This document shows, in pieces, positions 39,947-49,339 of a stretch of 64,000 nucleotides of DNA. This DNA is from Acetothermia bacterium UBA3571 (GTDB lineage: Bacteria > Bipolaricaulota > Bipolaricaulia > Bipolaricaulales > Bipolaricaulaceae): the NCBI GenBank assembly GCA_002375995.1, contig DFNI01000011.1, positions 1 through 64,000 of the forward strand, given 5' to 3'. The notes under the pieces were generated by a model. The model was not told the origin of the DNA and made no database searches. It was given only the letters and a program-made list of their open reading frames with translations. Each line of letters opens with the position of its first letter. The first letter of the stretch is position 1. The translations under genes and the position numbers were made by a program.

Positions 39947-41490
39947 TCCCAGCCCACCACCTTTCGCACCACATCGATCACCGTCCCGTCCCGCCACTGG
40001 ATCAGGGCCACGATCTCGTCGCCGAAGACGGGACGCTTCCCCTTTCCCACGAGCCGCTCCGCCTCGGCCCGCATCTCCTCCAACGTCCGCACCGGAAGCC
40101 CGGCTCGCTTCAGGTCCTCCCGGAGGTCCGGGCGGCGGGGGTTCACCGCGATCCCCCGCTCGGTGACGACCAGGTCCACCACCTCGCCCGGGGTGGTCAC
40201 CGTGGTCACGGAGTCCCGGATGGTGGGGATGCGGCCCCGGATGGTGGGAATAGTGATGATGGTCACCTTGGCCCCGGAGGCTACGTCCTGGTGTCCCCCG
40301 ATCCCGTGCAGAAGCTGCCCGTCGGAGTGGGTGTTCACGTTCACGTTGAACTCAAGGTCCACCTCTGTCCCTCCCAGGAACGCGAAGTCCAGCATGTAGG
40401 TGGCGCAACCCCGGGAGTTGTAGTCGGCGTAGAACCCGGGGGTGATGATCTGATGCCGGGGATGCTCCCGGAGGAACTCCACCGACTGGGCGTCGAAGGC
40501 CTGGCCGTCCAGGATCGCCCCTACCAACCCTTCCTGGAGCATGTCGGTGAGGAACCGGGTGACCCCCCCAATGGCGAAGGCCGCCCTTACCTTGCGGCGC
40601 CGCATCTCTTGCGCGATGAAGTCGGTGGCGGCCAGCGATATCCCCCCGGCCCCGGCCTGGAACCCCATGCCCTCCCGCACCAGCCCCGCGGCGATCACCG
40701 CGTCCGCGGCGAGCTTGGCGATGCGGAGCTGTGTGGGGGAACGGGTGATCCGCAGGGTCCCCGTGGCGATCCCCCCAGGGTCCCCCACCCGGTCCACGGT
40801 GACCACGTAGTCCACGTACCCCTGTTCAATCTCGGCGGGAATGGCGGGGTAGGGGACGAGGTTGTCGGTGACCACCACCACTTTGTCGGCGTACCAGGAA
40901 TCCGCCACGGAAAACGAGATGGGACCGCAGGCGTTGGGCCCCCACATGCCGTTGGCGTTCCCGTAGGGATCGGCGGTGGGAGCGGCGATGAAGGCCACGT
41001 CGATGTGGACCTCCCCACACTCGATCGCCCGCCACCTCCCCCCGTGGGAACGCAACACCGCCGGCTCGCGGAGCTTCCCCCCCTGCGACACGAACGCCCC
41101 CACCGGGCCGTTCATGGAGCCCTCGATCCGCGTCACCACCCCCTCCTCGATGTAGGGGATGAGGGGTTCGTGGCAGGGGAAGAGGGCAGTGGGAAATAGC
41201 CGGAGGTCCTTTATCCCGATCCTGGCACAGGCCTCCACCACCTTGAGGACCAGGAGATCGCCGTTCCTGAAGGAATGGTGAAAGGAGATGGTCATCCCGT
41301 CGGAGAGCCCCACCCGCCGGATCGCCTCCTCCAGCGAGGGGAGAACCTTGTCCTCGCCGGGCCGGATTGTTTTCAGGGGCGGGGAGGCCTTCCTCCCCTC
41401 GGGCACGGTGGCGAACGCCCCCTGGAAGGGGCGCAGCGGTTTCCCTTGGATCTCCTCCGGGATCTCCCGTCCCACGGCGTTACGCGGCAT
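39943..41490 (-). CDS. citF: Citrate (or citramalate) lyase alpha subunit CitF
   Basis: The alpha subunit is the acetyl-ACP:citrate ACP transferase of the lyase complex. The 515-aa product is full length and fits CitF: PLKTIRPGEDKVLPSLEEAI, SFHHSFRNGD, FVSQGGKLREPAVLRSHGGR, GPNACG, VDRVGDPGGIATGT, and ITPGFYADYNSRGCATYMLD then THSDGQLLHGIGGHQDVASGAK. It overlaps citDE by 11 nt upstream and the HD gene by 4 nt downstream, so the cluster is translationally coupled. The same fold serves citramalate lyase, which cannot be excluded. Confidence 0.95.
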   Translation of the reverse strand: MPRNAVGREIPEEIQGKPLRPFQGAFATVPEGRKASPPLKTIRPGEDKVLPSLEEAIRRVGLSDGMTISFHHSFRNGDLLVLKVVEACARIGIKDLRLFPTALFPCHEPLIPYIEEGVVTRIEGSMNGPVGAFVSQGGKLREPAVLRSHGGRWRAIECGEVHIDVAFIAAPTADPYGNANGMWGPNACGPISFSVADSWYADKVVVVTDNLVPYPAIPAEIEQGYVDYVVTVDRVGDPGGIATGTLRITRSPTQLRIAKLAADAVIAAGLVREGMGFQAGAGGISLAATDFIAQEMRRRKVRAAFAIGGVTRFLTDMLQEGLVGAILDGQAFDAQSVEFLREHPRHQIITPGFYADYNSRGCATYMLDFAFLGGTEVDLEFNVNVNTHSDGQLLHGIGGHQDVASGAKVTIITIPTIRGRIPTIRDSVTTVTTPGEVVDLVVTERGIAVNPRRPDLREDLKRAGLPVRTLEEMRAEAERLVGKGKRPVFGDEIVALIQWRDGTVIDVVRKVVGWE

Positions 41491-42673
41491 CTCCCACCTC
41501 CATTCGCATCGCCCGGGCCATTTCCAAGATCCTCTTGGCGCGCAGGACCACCGGCCGGTCCACCATCCTTCCCTCGTAACTTACGACGCCCAGCCCCTTG
41601 CGCTCCGCCTCCTCGGCCGCGGCCACCACCCCCTTGGCCCAGGAGAGCTCATCTGGGGTAGGGGCGAAGGCGCGGTGGATAGGTTCGATCTGGAGGGGGT
41701 GGATGGCCCCCTTCCCGTCGAACCCCAGGGCCTTGGCCCTTTTGGCTTCCTCATAAAGCCCCTCCTCGTCCTCGGCGTCGGGGAACACCGTGTCCGAGGC
41801 TTGGACCCCCGCGGCGGCCGCGGCGGCGGCGATCCCGGACCGGGCCCAGAGCAACGCCTCCCACGAGCGCTCACAACCCACCTCGGCGGTGTAGTCCTCG
41901 GCCCCGAAGGCCAGACACGCCACCCGCTCCGAGGCCTTGGCGATCTCCGGCGCGGCGAGGACCCCCTTGGGGGATTCGATGATGGGCATGATCCACACAA
42001 GCCACGGGATCCCATAGCGTCCCTCGAGCTCATATAGGATCCCGGCGAGCTCTGCCACCTCCACGGGGGATTCAGCCTTGGGGAGGCAGATCCCGTGGGG
42101 CCGGCCAAGGAGCACCACCTCCAGGTCCTCCCGCCCTCCCCGGGTCAAGGGGTTGATCCTTACCCAAACCTCCGTATCCCCAAAATCCATGGCCGAGAGG
42201 ACCTCCCGCACCAGGAACTGGGCGGCGTCCTTCTCCGCCGGGGGGACCGAATCCTCGAGGTCGAGGATCACGCAGTCGGGTCCGAATACGTCGACGAAGG
42301 CCAGGACCCGGGCGTTGTTTCCGGGAACGTACAGGCGCGAGCGCCTAAGCCTCCCTTTGGGAGTCCCTTCGCGGGCCACCCTAATGGGCGCGGGCCGGCG
42401 GAAGGCCTCCCCGTTTTCGCTGGCCCGCTTGAGGGCGCAGAGCAACCGTGCCCGGATAACGTGGTCGTAGGCCCCCTGCTCCCGCACCTCTACCTCCGCC
42501 CCGGTCACCCCCAAGGTCCGGAGCGTCCCCTCCACCACCTCCCGGATGCGGTCCTCGTACATGGGTCCAGTTTTAGAAGCGATGTGGACGGAGATGGCGT
42601 CCGCGGGGCGCACGCTCACCCACGCATCGGAGCGCTCGTCGGAACCACAGCTCGCTTCCCGCTTGAGTTCCAT
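41480..42673 (-). CDS. Fused citrate lyase acyl carrier protein and beta subunit (CitD-CitE)
   Basis: The 397-aa protein joins two normally separate subunits. Residues about 1-100 are an acyl carrier protein of the CitD type: CGSDERSDAWVSVRP with the serine that carries the prosthetic group, SKTGPMYEDRIREVVEGTL and GAYDHVIRARLLCAL. The rest is CitE (citryl-S-ACP lyase): RLRRSRLYVPGNN, DCVILDLEDSVPP, RINPLTRGG, GICLPKAES, and AFGAEDYTAEVG, DGKGAIHPLQ with Mg ligands. Length equals CitD plus CitE. It opens the cluster. The accessory genes citC, citX and citG are absent from the window. Confidence 0.92.
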   Translation of the reverse strand: MELKREASCGSDERSDAWVSVRPADAISVHIASKTGPMYEDRIREVVEGTLRTLGVTGAEVEVREQGAYDHVIRARLLCALKRASENGEAFRRPAPIRVAREGTPKGRLRRSRLYVPGNNARVLAFVDVFGPDCVILDLEDSVPPAEKDAAQFLVREVLSAMDFGDTEVWVRINPLTRGGREDLEVVLLGRPHGICLPKAESPVEVAELAGILYELEGRYGIPWLVWIMPIIESPKGVLAAPEIAKASERVACLAFGAEDYTAEVGCERSWEALLWARSGIAAAAAAAGVQASDTVFPDAEDEEGLYEEAKRAKALGFDGKGAIHPLQIEPIHRAFAPTPDELSWAKGVVAAAEEAERKGLGVVSYEGRMVDRPVVLRAKRILEMARAMRMEVGDAA

Positions 42674-42730
42674 GGACTCCCTCCTCGTCGCATTGTAGCC
42701 GGGGGCAAGCCTTTTCGAAAAACCGCTCCT

Positions 42731-43992
42731 TTAAGGGTAGACGTAGGCCGGGGTAGAGAGATAGAGCCTGTGTCTTTCAAGCTCGAATACGAACTCCGCG
42801 AAGAACGCACACCAACCCGTGGGGGGCCGCGGGACGACGGCGGAGAACGCACTGCCCGTTCCCTCCAGGGGCCGCTCCTCCCAGGTCACTTCGCGGAAGT
42901 CGCGTACGTGGTTTTGAGCGTACCAGAGCCGCGCCTCTACGGGCTCGGGGCTCACCTCCACCGTGAGCTTCGTCTCATCGGGCCCGACCCCGAGCGTGGG
43001 CTCGATCCCGGGGAGCCCCTTCCCCTCCATCGCCGCCCGGGAAAACGCCACCAGGCTCCCGATCACCCGCTCTTCGTCCCCCAGGGAGTGGCCCGCGTTG
43101 GGGACGTAAAGCACGTGCTTGGGCGCGGGGAGGCCGTCCCAGTAGAGGGAGAGGGCGTCTATAGGCCAGTAATGATCGTTGGCCCCGAGGACAAGCAGCT
43201 TGGGCATGGTGAGCCGGTACCGGTAGGTATAGGGGTCCACCAGCCAAAGGAGCTTGACCCACCGGGGATCGCCCTGGCCCGCCAGGAGCCCCTCCGCCAC
43301 ATACGGGGAGATGCGGGGCGAGACATCCCCCCAGAAGGAGATCTGGTGCCCCACCTGTGCCTCGATGTTCAGGATGTCGAACACAAGCGGCGCGATCCCC
43401 AACACTTTCTCCGGGGCCGCCGCGGCCGAAAGGTAGGTGGTCCAGCCGCGCTTGGAGGCCCCGGAAAGCACGAAGCCCCGGAGGGAAACGCCCCGCTCCC
43501 CCATGTACTCCTCCAGGGCCTCCATGGCCGAAAGGACGCTGCGCACCATGGGAAAAAGGAGCGGCCAATCGGGATCCCCCTCCTCGATGTAACGGCGGAA
43601 GGTGTAGGCGATGAGGTCGTCCTCCCACCGGTCGAACAGGGGTTGATTCGGGACCCCAAAGAGCAGGGCCACCGGGGCCCGGATCTTGTGGGCCACCTCC
43701 AGTCCCTGGAACTCATCCCCGGCTCGGTAATTGCCCCCGATGTAGAGGAAGACCGCGTCGCTGAGCTCAGGGACTTGTGGCATGCAGAGGAAGAGGCGGT
43801 GCTCCCAGGGAATGCCCCGCCAAACCTGGGAGCGGAGCCGGATCTCTTGGATGAGGCCCGTTTTGCGCACAAGCTCCCAGGAGGCCTGACCACGGGTATC
43901 CGCGAGATACCGGAAGAAGTCTGATGGGAAAGGTCCGCCCGCCATGGCACCTCCTGCCAACAAACCCAACAAGATCAATGCCCAGGCGATCC

Positions 43993-43996
<4 letters not shown>
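42731..43996 (-). CDS. PhoPQ-activated pathogenicity-related protein family hydrolase
   Basis: The 421-aa exported protein has a signal peptide (about 1-19, MRIAWALILLGLLAGGAMA) and an alpha/beta-hydrolase-like core matching the PhoPQ-related family: RLFLCMPQVPELSDAVFLYIGG, RGFVLSGASKRGWTTYLSAA (nucleophile elbow GASKRGW), VFDILNIEAQVGHQISFWGD, and ANDHYWPIDALSLYWDGLP with the Asp and later NAGHSL. Enzymatic activity is unproven. AAGGAGG precedes the ATG. It overlaps tpiA by 4 nt. Confidence 0.88.
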
Positions 43997-44748
<752 letters not shown>

Positions 44749-44951
44749 ATCTCCTCCTTTCCATTGCCATTTCCCACTTGCAGGGCTTATGATAACGGGA
44801 ACTTCATGGCGGGAAGGGAGAGCCGGTGCCACGGGAAAAGGGTGCGCCCAAGGGAAGAGGCGGGTTGTGGTTCCAGCTCCTCCTGTGGGCTCTTTTGTCT
44901 TTTGCTCTCTCCTTCGGCCGGGATCTCCCTTCCCTCCTAAAGGGGGTGTCC

Positions 44952-45713
44952 ATGAGCCTGATAGGAATAGCGGCGATAGTCGCCATCGTGGTCCTTTTTC
45001 TGACCAATGCCATCAAGATCGTGCGAGAGTACGAGCGGGGCGTGATCTTCCGGCTGGGGAGGCTGGTGGGGGCCAAAGGCCCAGGACTTTTCTTCATCAT
45101 CCCCATCGTGGACAAGATGGTGAAGGTGGACCTCCGTACCATCACCCTGGACGTCCCGCCCCAGGAGGTGATCACCCGCGACAACGTCCCGGTACACGTG
45201 AACGCGGTGGTCTACTTCCGGGTGATGAACCCCACCGACGCTGTCGTCCAAGTGATGGACTTCATCGAGGCCACCCGCCAGATCTCCATGACCACGTTGC
45301 GGTCGGTCCTGGGCAAGGTGGAGCTCGATGAGATCCTCTCCGAGCGGGAGAAGCTCAACCAAGAACTCCAGCGGATCATCGACGAGCACACCGATCCGTG
45401 GGGGATCAAGGTGATCACGGTGGAGATAAAGGACGTCAAGATCCCCCAGGAGATGCAGCGGGCCATCGCCCGCCAGGCCGAGGCCGAACGGGAGCGGCGC
45501 TCCAAGATCATCAACGCCGAAGGGGAGCTTCAGGCCGCGGAGAAGCTCCGCCAGGCCGCGGAGATCATGCAACGCTCCCCCGGCGCCCTACAGCTCCGGT
45601 ACCTCCAGACCCTTTCCGAGATCGCCACCGAGAACGCCACCACGGTGGTCTTCCCCGTGCCCATCGACCTCCTCTCGGCCCTGCGGGGCCTGGGCACGGA
45701 GGGGCGGGAGTGA
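44952..45713 (+). CDS. SPFH/stomatin family membrane protein (slipin)
   Basis: The 253-aa protein has one N-terminal transmembrane helix (LIGIAAIVAIVVLFL), then the SPFH domain (REYERGVIFRLGRLVGAKGPGLFFIIP, DVPPQEVITRDNVPV, DPWGIKV) and a coiled-coil tail (QAEAERERRSKIINAEGELQAAEKLRQAAEIM). It should oligomerise on the membrane. ATG 44952 after AAAGGGGGTG gives the usual length; an in-frame GTG at 44826 would add 42 residues including a second hydrophobic segment. The usual NfeD partner protease is absent; a YycJ-like gene follows. Confidence 0.93.
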   Translation: MSLIGIAAIVAIVVLFLTNAIKIVREYERGVIFRLGRLVGAKGPGLFFIIPIVDKMVKVDLRTITLDVPPQEVITRDNVPVHVNAVVYFRVMNPTDAVVQVMDFIEATRQISMTTLRSVLGKVELDEILSEREKLNQELQRIIDEHTDPWGIKVITVEIKDVKIPQEMQRAIARQAEAERERRSKIINAEGELQAAEKLRQAAEIMQRSPGALQLRYLQTLSEIATENATTVVFPVPIDLLSALRGLGTEGRE

Positions 45714-45723
45714 AGGGGGGCTG

Positions 45724-46473
45724 TTGAGGATCTGTGTGCTGGGGAGCGGCTCCTCCGGGAACGCGATCCTAGTAGAAGGCCCCCGGGGGTACGTGCTCGT
45801 GGACGCGGGTTTCTCCTGGCGGGAGATCAAGGCCCGGGCTAAGCGGGCCGGGTTCGAACTGGGAGGGATCGATGCCCTCGTCCTCACTCACGAGCACGCG
45901 GATCACATCCGGGGCTTGCGGACCCTTTATCGGCGGGGAACGACGATCGTCGCCAGCCCCGGGACCCTCGCGGCCTTGGGGCATCGGTTCCGCCGGGCCA
46001 TCCCCCTGGATGGGGAAGTGGAGCTTTCGGGGCTTAGGATCGCCCCGTTCCCCGTGCCCCACGATGCCGCCGCCCCCCGGGGGTTGGTGCTGGGGAACGG
46101 GGAGACGCGGTTGGGGATCGCCACGGACCTGGGCGAGGTCACGGATCTCGTCCTGGAGAAGCTTGCCGGTTGTGAGGCTTTGGTATTCGAGGCCAACCAC
46201 GACCTGGAGATGCTGCTTTCGGGGCCGTATCCGTGGGCGCTTAAACTCCGGATCCTCGGGCCGTTCGGGCACCTGTCCAACGATGCTGCGGGGGAAGCCC
46301 TGGCGGGGCTTTCCGAGGGAGCTGGGGCGATCTTCCTGGCCCACCTCTCCCAGGAAAATAACCGCCCGGATCTGGCCTTGGAGACGGTGGCCCGGTATCT
46401 CGACCGCTGGGACGGTGCCCTTTACCTCACGTATCCCGACCGCCCCAGCGCCGTCCTCGATTTGGGACGTTGA
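45724..46473 (+). CDS. YycJ/WalJ-like metallo-beta-lactamase-fold hydrolase
   Basis: The 249-aa product opens with ICVLGSGSSGNAILVE, typical of YycJ, and has the metal site LTHEHADHIRGL (HxHxDH), PVPHDA (His), ATDLGEV (Asp) and LSHLSQENN-like AHLSQENNRPD. YycJ proteins are exonuclease-like enzymes linked to cell-wall or replication control. The TTG start at 45724 follows AAGGGGGG and lies 10 nt after the slipin gene. Confidence 0.92.
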   Translation: MRICVLGSGSSGNAILVEGPRGYVLVDAGFSWREIKARAKRAGFELGGIDALVLTHEHADHIRGLRTLYRRGTTIVASPGTLAALGHRFRRAIPLDGEVELSGLRIAPFPVPHDAAAPRGLVLGNGETRLGIATDLGEVTDLVLEKLAGCEALVFEANHDLEMLLSGPYPWALKLRILGPFGHLSNDAAGEALAGLSEGAGAIFLAHLSQENNRPDLALETVARYLDRWDGALYLTYPDRPSAVLDLGR

Positions 46474-46481
46474 TGATCCTT

Positions 46482-46487
46482 TATAAT
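46482..46487 (+). promoter_or_regulatory. -10 element before the M20 peptidase gene
   Basis: TATAAT 43 bp before the ATG at 46531; -35 is weak (GATTTG, 17 bp upstream). GGAGGT precedes the ATG with 7-nt spacing. Confidence 0.45.
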
Positions 46488-46530
46488 TCGCGGGTCGCTG
46501 GCTCATCCCATCTCGACGGAGGTACAGGCG

Positions 46531-47694
46531 ATGATCGATCCGGTTGAGTTAGCGGCGGAATTGGTGCGCATAAAGAGCCTCTCCGGTAATGAAGGTGATT
46601 TGGCCGAATTCCTCACGAGGACGCTGAGGCGTTACATGCCGGTGGAACGGGGCCCCCTGGGGGCGGTGATCGCCGAGATCAGAAGCGGCGAGGGGCCCAC
46701 CATCGTCTTCGAGGGCCACATGGACACTGTGCCCGCAGGGGACGAGGCGGCCTGGTCGGTGCCCCCGTTTTCGGGGGAGGAGAAACAGGGCTACGTTTGG
46801 GGGCGAGGGGCGGTGGACATGAAAGGGGGGATCGCGGCCCAGATCGCGGCGGCCGTGGCCTCCCGGGAGCAGGTCCGGGGGACCCTGTACCTAGTATATG
46901 TCCCCCATGAAGAGACCGCCGAGGGCGCGGTGCTGGATCGGGTGCTCGACCTGATCGATGTCCCGGACCTGGTGGTATTGGGGGAGCCCTCGGACCTGAG
47001 GCTCGCCATTGGGCACCGGGGCCGAGCGGTGGTGAAGCTCCTGGCCCGGGGAAAGACCGCCCACGCCTCCATGCCGCAGCTTGGGCGTAACGCCATAAAC
47101 CTCATGGTCAAGCAACTGCCCAAGGCGCTTTCCCGGGAGCTTCCCTCCGATCCCCTGTTGGGCAGCGGCACTCATACTCCCACCTCTATCTACACCCCCA
47201 CCTGGGGTCCCATCGTTCCCGACCGCTGTGTGGTGGAGATAGACCGCCGGATCGTAGTGGGCGAGACCAGGGACTCGGTCCTAGCTAGCTACCGGGACCT
47301 GGATCTCGAGGCCGCCATCGCCCGGGAGGAGTTGAGGAGCTACACTGGGGAAACCTTCACCGTGGAGCACTTCTACCCCGCGTGGTACTTCGACCCCGGG
47401 GAGGGGTTCGTCCAGTGGGCGTGGCACGCCCTGGGCCATCCTCCGTTCCGGGTGTGGAAGTTCTCCACCGATGGAGTCGTTTCGGCGGGCACATACGAGC
47501 TTCCCACCATCGGCTACGGCCCCGGCGACGAGGCCCTGGCCCACCAGCCGGACGAACGCGTATCAGTTGGGGACATCGCCCGGGCGGCCGAGGGGTACAA
47601 GCGCCTGATAAAGCGAATGGAGGACTTACCTAAAGTCCTCGTGAGGCGGGAGCCCCTCCATCTCGTCCAGCGGCCCGAGAGGGAAGGCATTTGA
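46531..47694 (+). CDS. M20 family metallopeptidase/deacylase (YgeY-like)
   Basis: M20 enzymes are di-zinc peptidases or amide hydrolases. The 387-aa product has FEGHMDTVP (first His and Asp), WGRGAVDMKGGIA (bridging Asp), the base YVPHEETAEG (Glu), VLGEPSD and RGKTAHASMP in the dimerisation domain, and a late His (ALAHQPDERV). The pattern is closest to YgeY/ArgE-type hydrolases. Its stop overlaps the ABC ATPase ATG (TGATG), so expression is coupled. Confidence 0.9.
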   Translation: MIDPVELAAELVRIKSLSGNEGDLAEFLTRTLRRYMPVERGPLGAVIAEIRSGEGPTIVFEGHMDTVPAGDEAAWSVPPFSGEEKQGYVWGRGAVDMKGGIAAQIAAAVASREQVRGTLYLVYVPHEETAEGAVLDRVLDLIDVPDLVVLGEPSDLRLAIGHRGRAVVKLLARGKTAHASMPQLGRNAINLMVKQLPKALSRELPSDPLLGSGTHTPTSIYTPTWGPIVPDRCVVEIDRRIVVGETRDSVLASYRDLDLEAAIAREELRSYTGETFTVEHFYPAWYFDPGEGFVQWAWHALGHPPFRVWKFSTDGVVSAGTYELPTIGYGPGDEALAHQPDERVSVGDIARAAEGYKRLIKRMEDLPKVLVRREPLHLVQRPEREGI

Positions 47695-48596
47695 TGGATA
47701 CGGCCCTCGAATTCAGGGAGGTCCACAAATCCTTGGGGGGAAAGCTGATCCTCCGGGGGATTTCTTTTTCCGTGTACGTGGGGGATGTTTTCGGGTACCT
47801 GGGGCCGAACGGCGCCGGGAAGACCACCACCATTCGGGTGCTCTTAGACCTCCTCCCTCCCGACGGAGGCGAGGTGCGGTTGTTCGGACGCCCATCCGAT
47901 CCGGAGGCCCGGCGGCGGATCGGGTTCGTGTTGGAAAACGACGGCCTCTTCGACGGCCTCACGGCAGCGGAAAACCTGGCGTTGTTTGCCCGGCTCTACG
48001 GGGTTTCCCGGCCCAAGGTGGGGGAGTTATTAGAGCTTGTGGGACTTGGGGGGAAAGAGGGGGATCGTGTGGGAACCTTCTCCAAGGGGATGCGGCAGCG
48101 GCTGGCCCTGGCGAGGGCCCTCCTCCATGACCCCGAGCTTTTGGTCTTGGACGAGCCCACCGCGGGCCTCGATCCCACGGGCCAAATGGAGGTGCGGGAG
48201 CTCATCCGGGAGCTTGCGGGCGGAGGAAAGACGGTGTTTCTGAGCTCTCACAACCTGGACGAGGTGGAGCGGTTATGTAACCGGATCGCCCTCATCCATC
48301 ACGGAGAGATCCGGTTGCAGGGGGATATGCGCGAGCTCATGCGAGGAGACAAGACTGGTTACGTCGTGGAGCCGGCGGAGCCCTTGTCCCCCGAGCTCGT
48401 CGAAAGGCTACACTCCCGAATGGAATTGGGCTTCGTGGGAGAAGAAAGCGGGACGCTTCTCTTCGAGCCCCGGGAGGTGGGATTAGGGGAGCTCGTTTCC
48501 TCCCTAGAGGGTATGGGGATCGAGATCGAGGCAGTACGCCGGGCGCGGACTTCACTGGAGGAGCTCTACCGGGAGATAATGGCGGAGGAGGCATGA
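47694..48596 (+). CDS. ABC transporter ATP-binding protein
   Basis: The 300-aa ATPase has Walker A (LGPNGAGKTTTIR), Q-loop region GFVLENDGLF, signature FSKGMRQRLALARALL, Walker B LLVLDEPTAGLD and switch H (SSHNLDEVE), followed by a C-terminal extension of about 80 residues typical of ABC-2 exporters such as natA/drrA-like proteins. It pairs with the permease immediately downstream (4-nt overlap). Confidence 0.95.
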   Translation: MDTALEFREVHKSLGGKLILRGISFSVYVGDVFGYLGPNGAGKTTTIRVLLDLLPPDGGEVRLFGRPSDPEARRRIGFVLENDGLFDGLTAAENLALFARLYGVSRPKVGELLELVGLGGKEGDRVGTFSKGMRQRLALARALLHDPELLVLDEPTAGLDPTGQMEVRELIRELAGGGKTVFLSSHNLDEVERLCNRIALIHHGEIRLQGDMRELMRGDKTGYVVEPAEPLSPELVERLHSRMELGFVGEESGTLLFEPREVGLGELVSSLEGMGIEIEAVRRARTSLEELYREIMAEEA

Positions 48597-49339
48597 GCGG
48601 CTTCCTTGTGATCGCGGTCCATTCCCTCCGCGCGAACCTCCGCCACCGCCAAGGCCTCATCGGCGTCGCCGTCGTCGCAATAGGCATTGTGCCCGTCTTC
48701 TTTGCTATGAGGGGGACGCTCCAAGAGCTTTTGGCCCGGGCGGATTGGGACGTGGTGAGGCCGTGGGTGGGGAACGCCCTGGGACTTTCGGGCTACCTCG
48801 TTTCCCTTTTGTGCGTGGTCTTCCTCGGGGTGATGCTTGGGGTGGGCACCCTTACGCAGGAGAAGGCGAAGGGGGCGATGGAGACGCTGCTCGCGGCGCC
48901 GATCCGCGAAACAGCCCTTTGGTGGGCCAAAGTGGTGGCCTGTTTCCTGCCCGCGTTGGTGGTGGGGGTTCCGGTGACCCTGGGGATCCTCTGGGCTCTC
49001 AACGTTACCGCCATCGTCCCCGCGGTGGGGGAGATTTTCCTCCCGGCCCCCATATTGGCCACGGTGCTCCTCGGGGTCCCCGTGCTCGGGCTTGGGCTCG
49101 CGGCGTTGGTAAACCTAATAGGGCTTTTGGTGGCAAATCCCAATCTGGCCTCGCTTGCTGTGGTAGTGGTGGTGATCGCCATTTCCAATATCCTTCCCCG
49201 GTTGGGGCTTGAGTTCGCGAGCTGGGCATTCGCCTACGCCAACATGGCCGCAGGTGGCTTGGTTTTCGCGGGTTCAGTTGTTGCGGCCCGCTTTTTCCTC
49301 ACGAAACAGCGGATCATCCTGAGCGCGCGGCGCCTCTAG
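48593..49339 (+). CDS. ABC-2 type transporter permease
   Basis: The 248-aa membrane protein has about six transmembrane helices and the ABC-2 motif GTLTQEKAKGAMETLLAAPIRETALWWAK between helices 2 and 3. With the ATPase upstream it forms an exporter of unknown substrate. Its 3' end overlaps the opposite-strand MFS gene by 26 nt. Confidence 0.9.
   Translation: MSGFLVIAVHSLRANLRHRQGLIGVAVVAIGIVPVFFAMRGTLQELLARADWDVVRPWVGNALGLSGYLVSLLCVVFLGVMLGVGTLTQEKAKGAMETLLAAPIRETALWWAKVVACFLPALVVGVPVTLGILWALNVTAIVPAVGEIFLPAPILATVLLGVPVLGLGLAALVNLIGLLVANPNLASLAVVVVVIAISNILPRLGLEFASWAFAYANMAAGGLVFAGSVVAARFFLTKQRIILSARRL

Noticed and set aside
42095..43924. 609-aa plus-strand frame across citDE and the PhoPQ-related gene
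   Set aside because: Antisense shadow spanning two well-supported genes; no domain recognisable.
44826..44951. 42-residue N-terminal extension of the slipin
   Set aside because: A GTG start with a passable ribosome site exists, but the ATG at 44952 has a better site and gives the family's normal length; left as an alternative.
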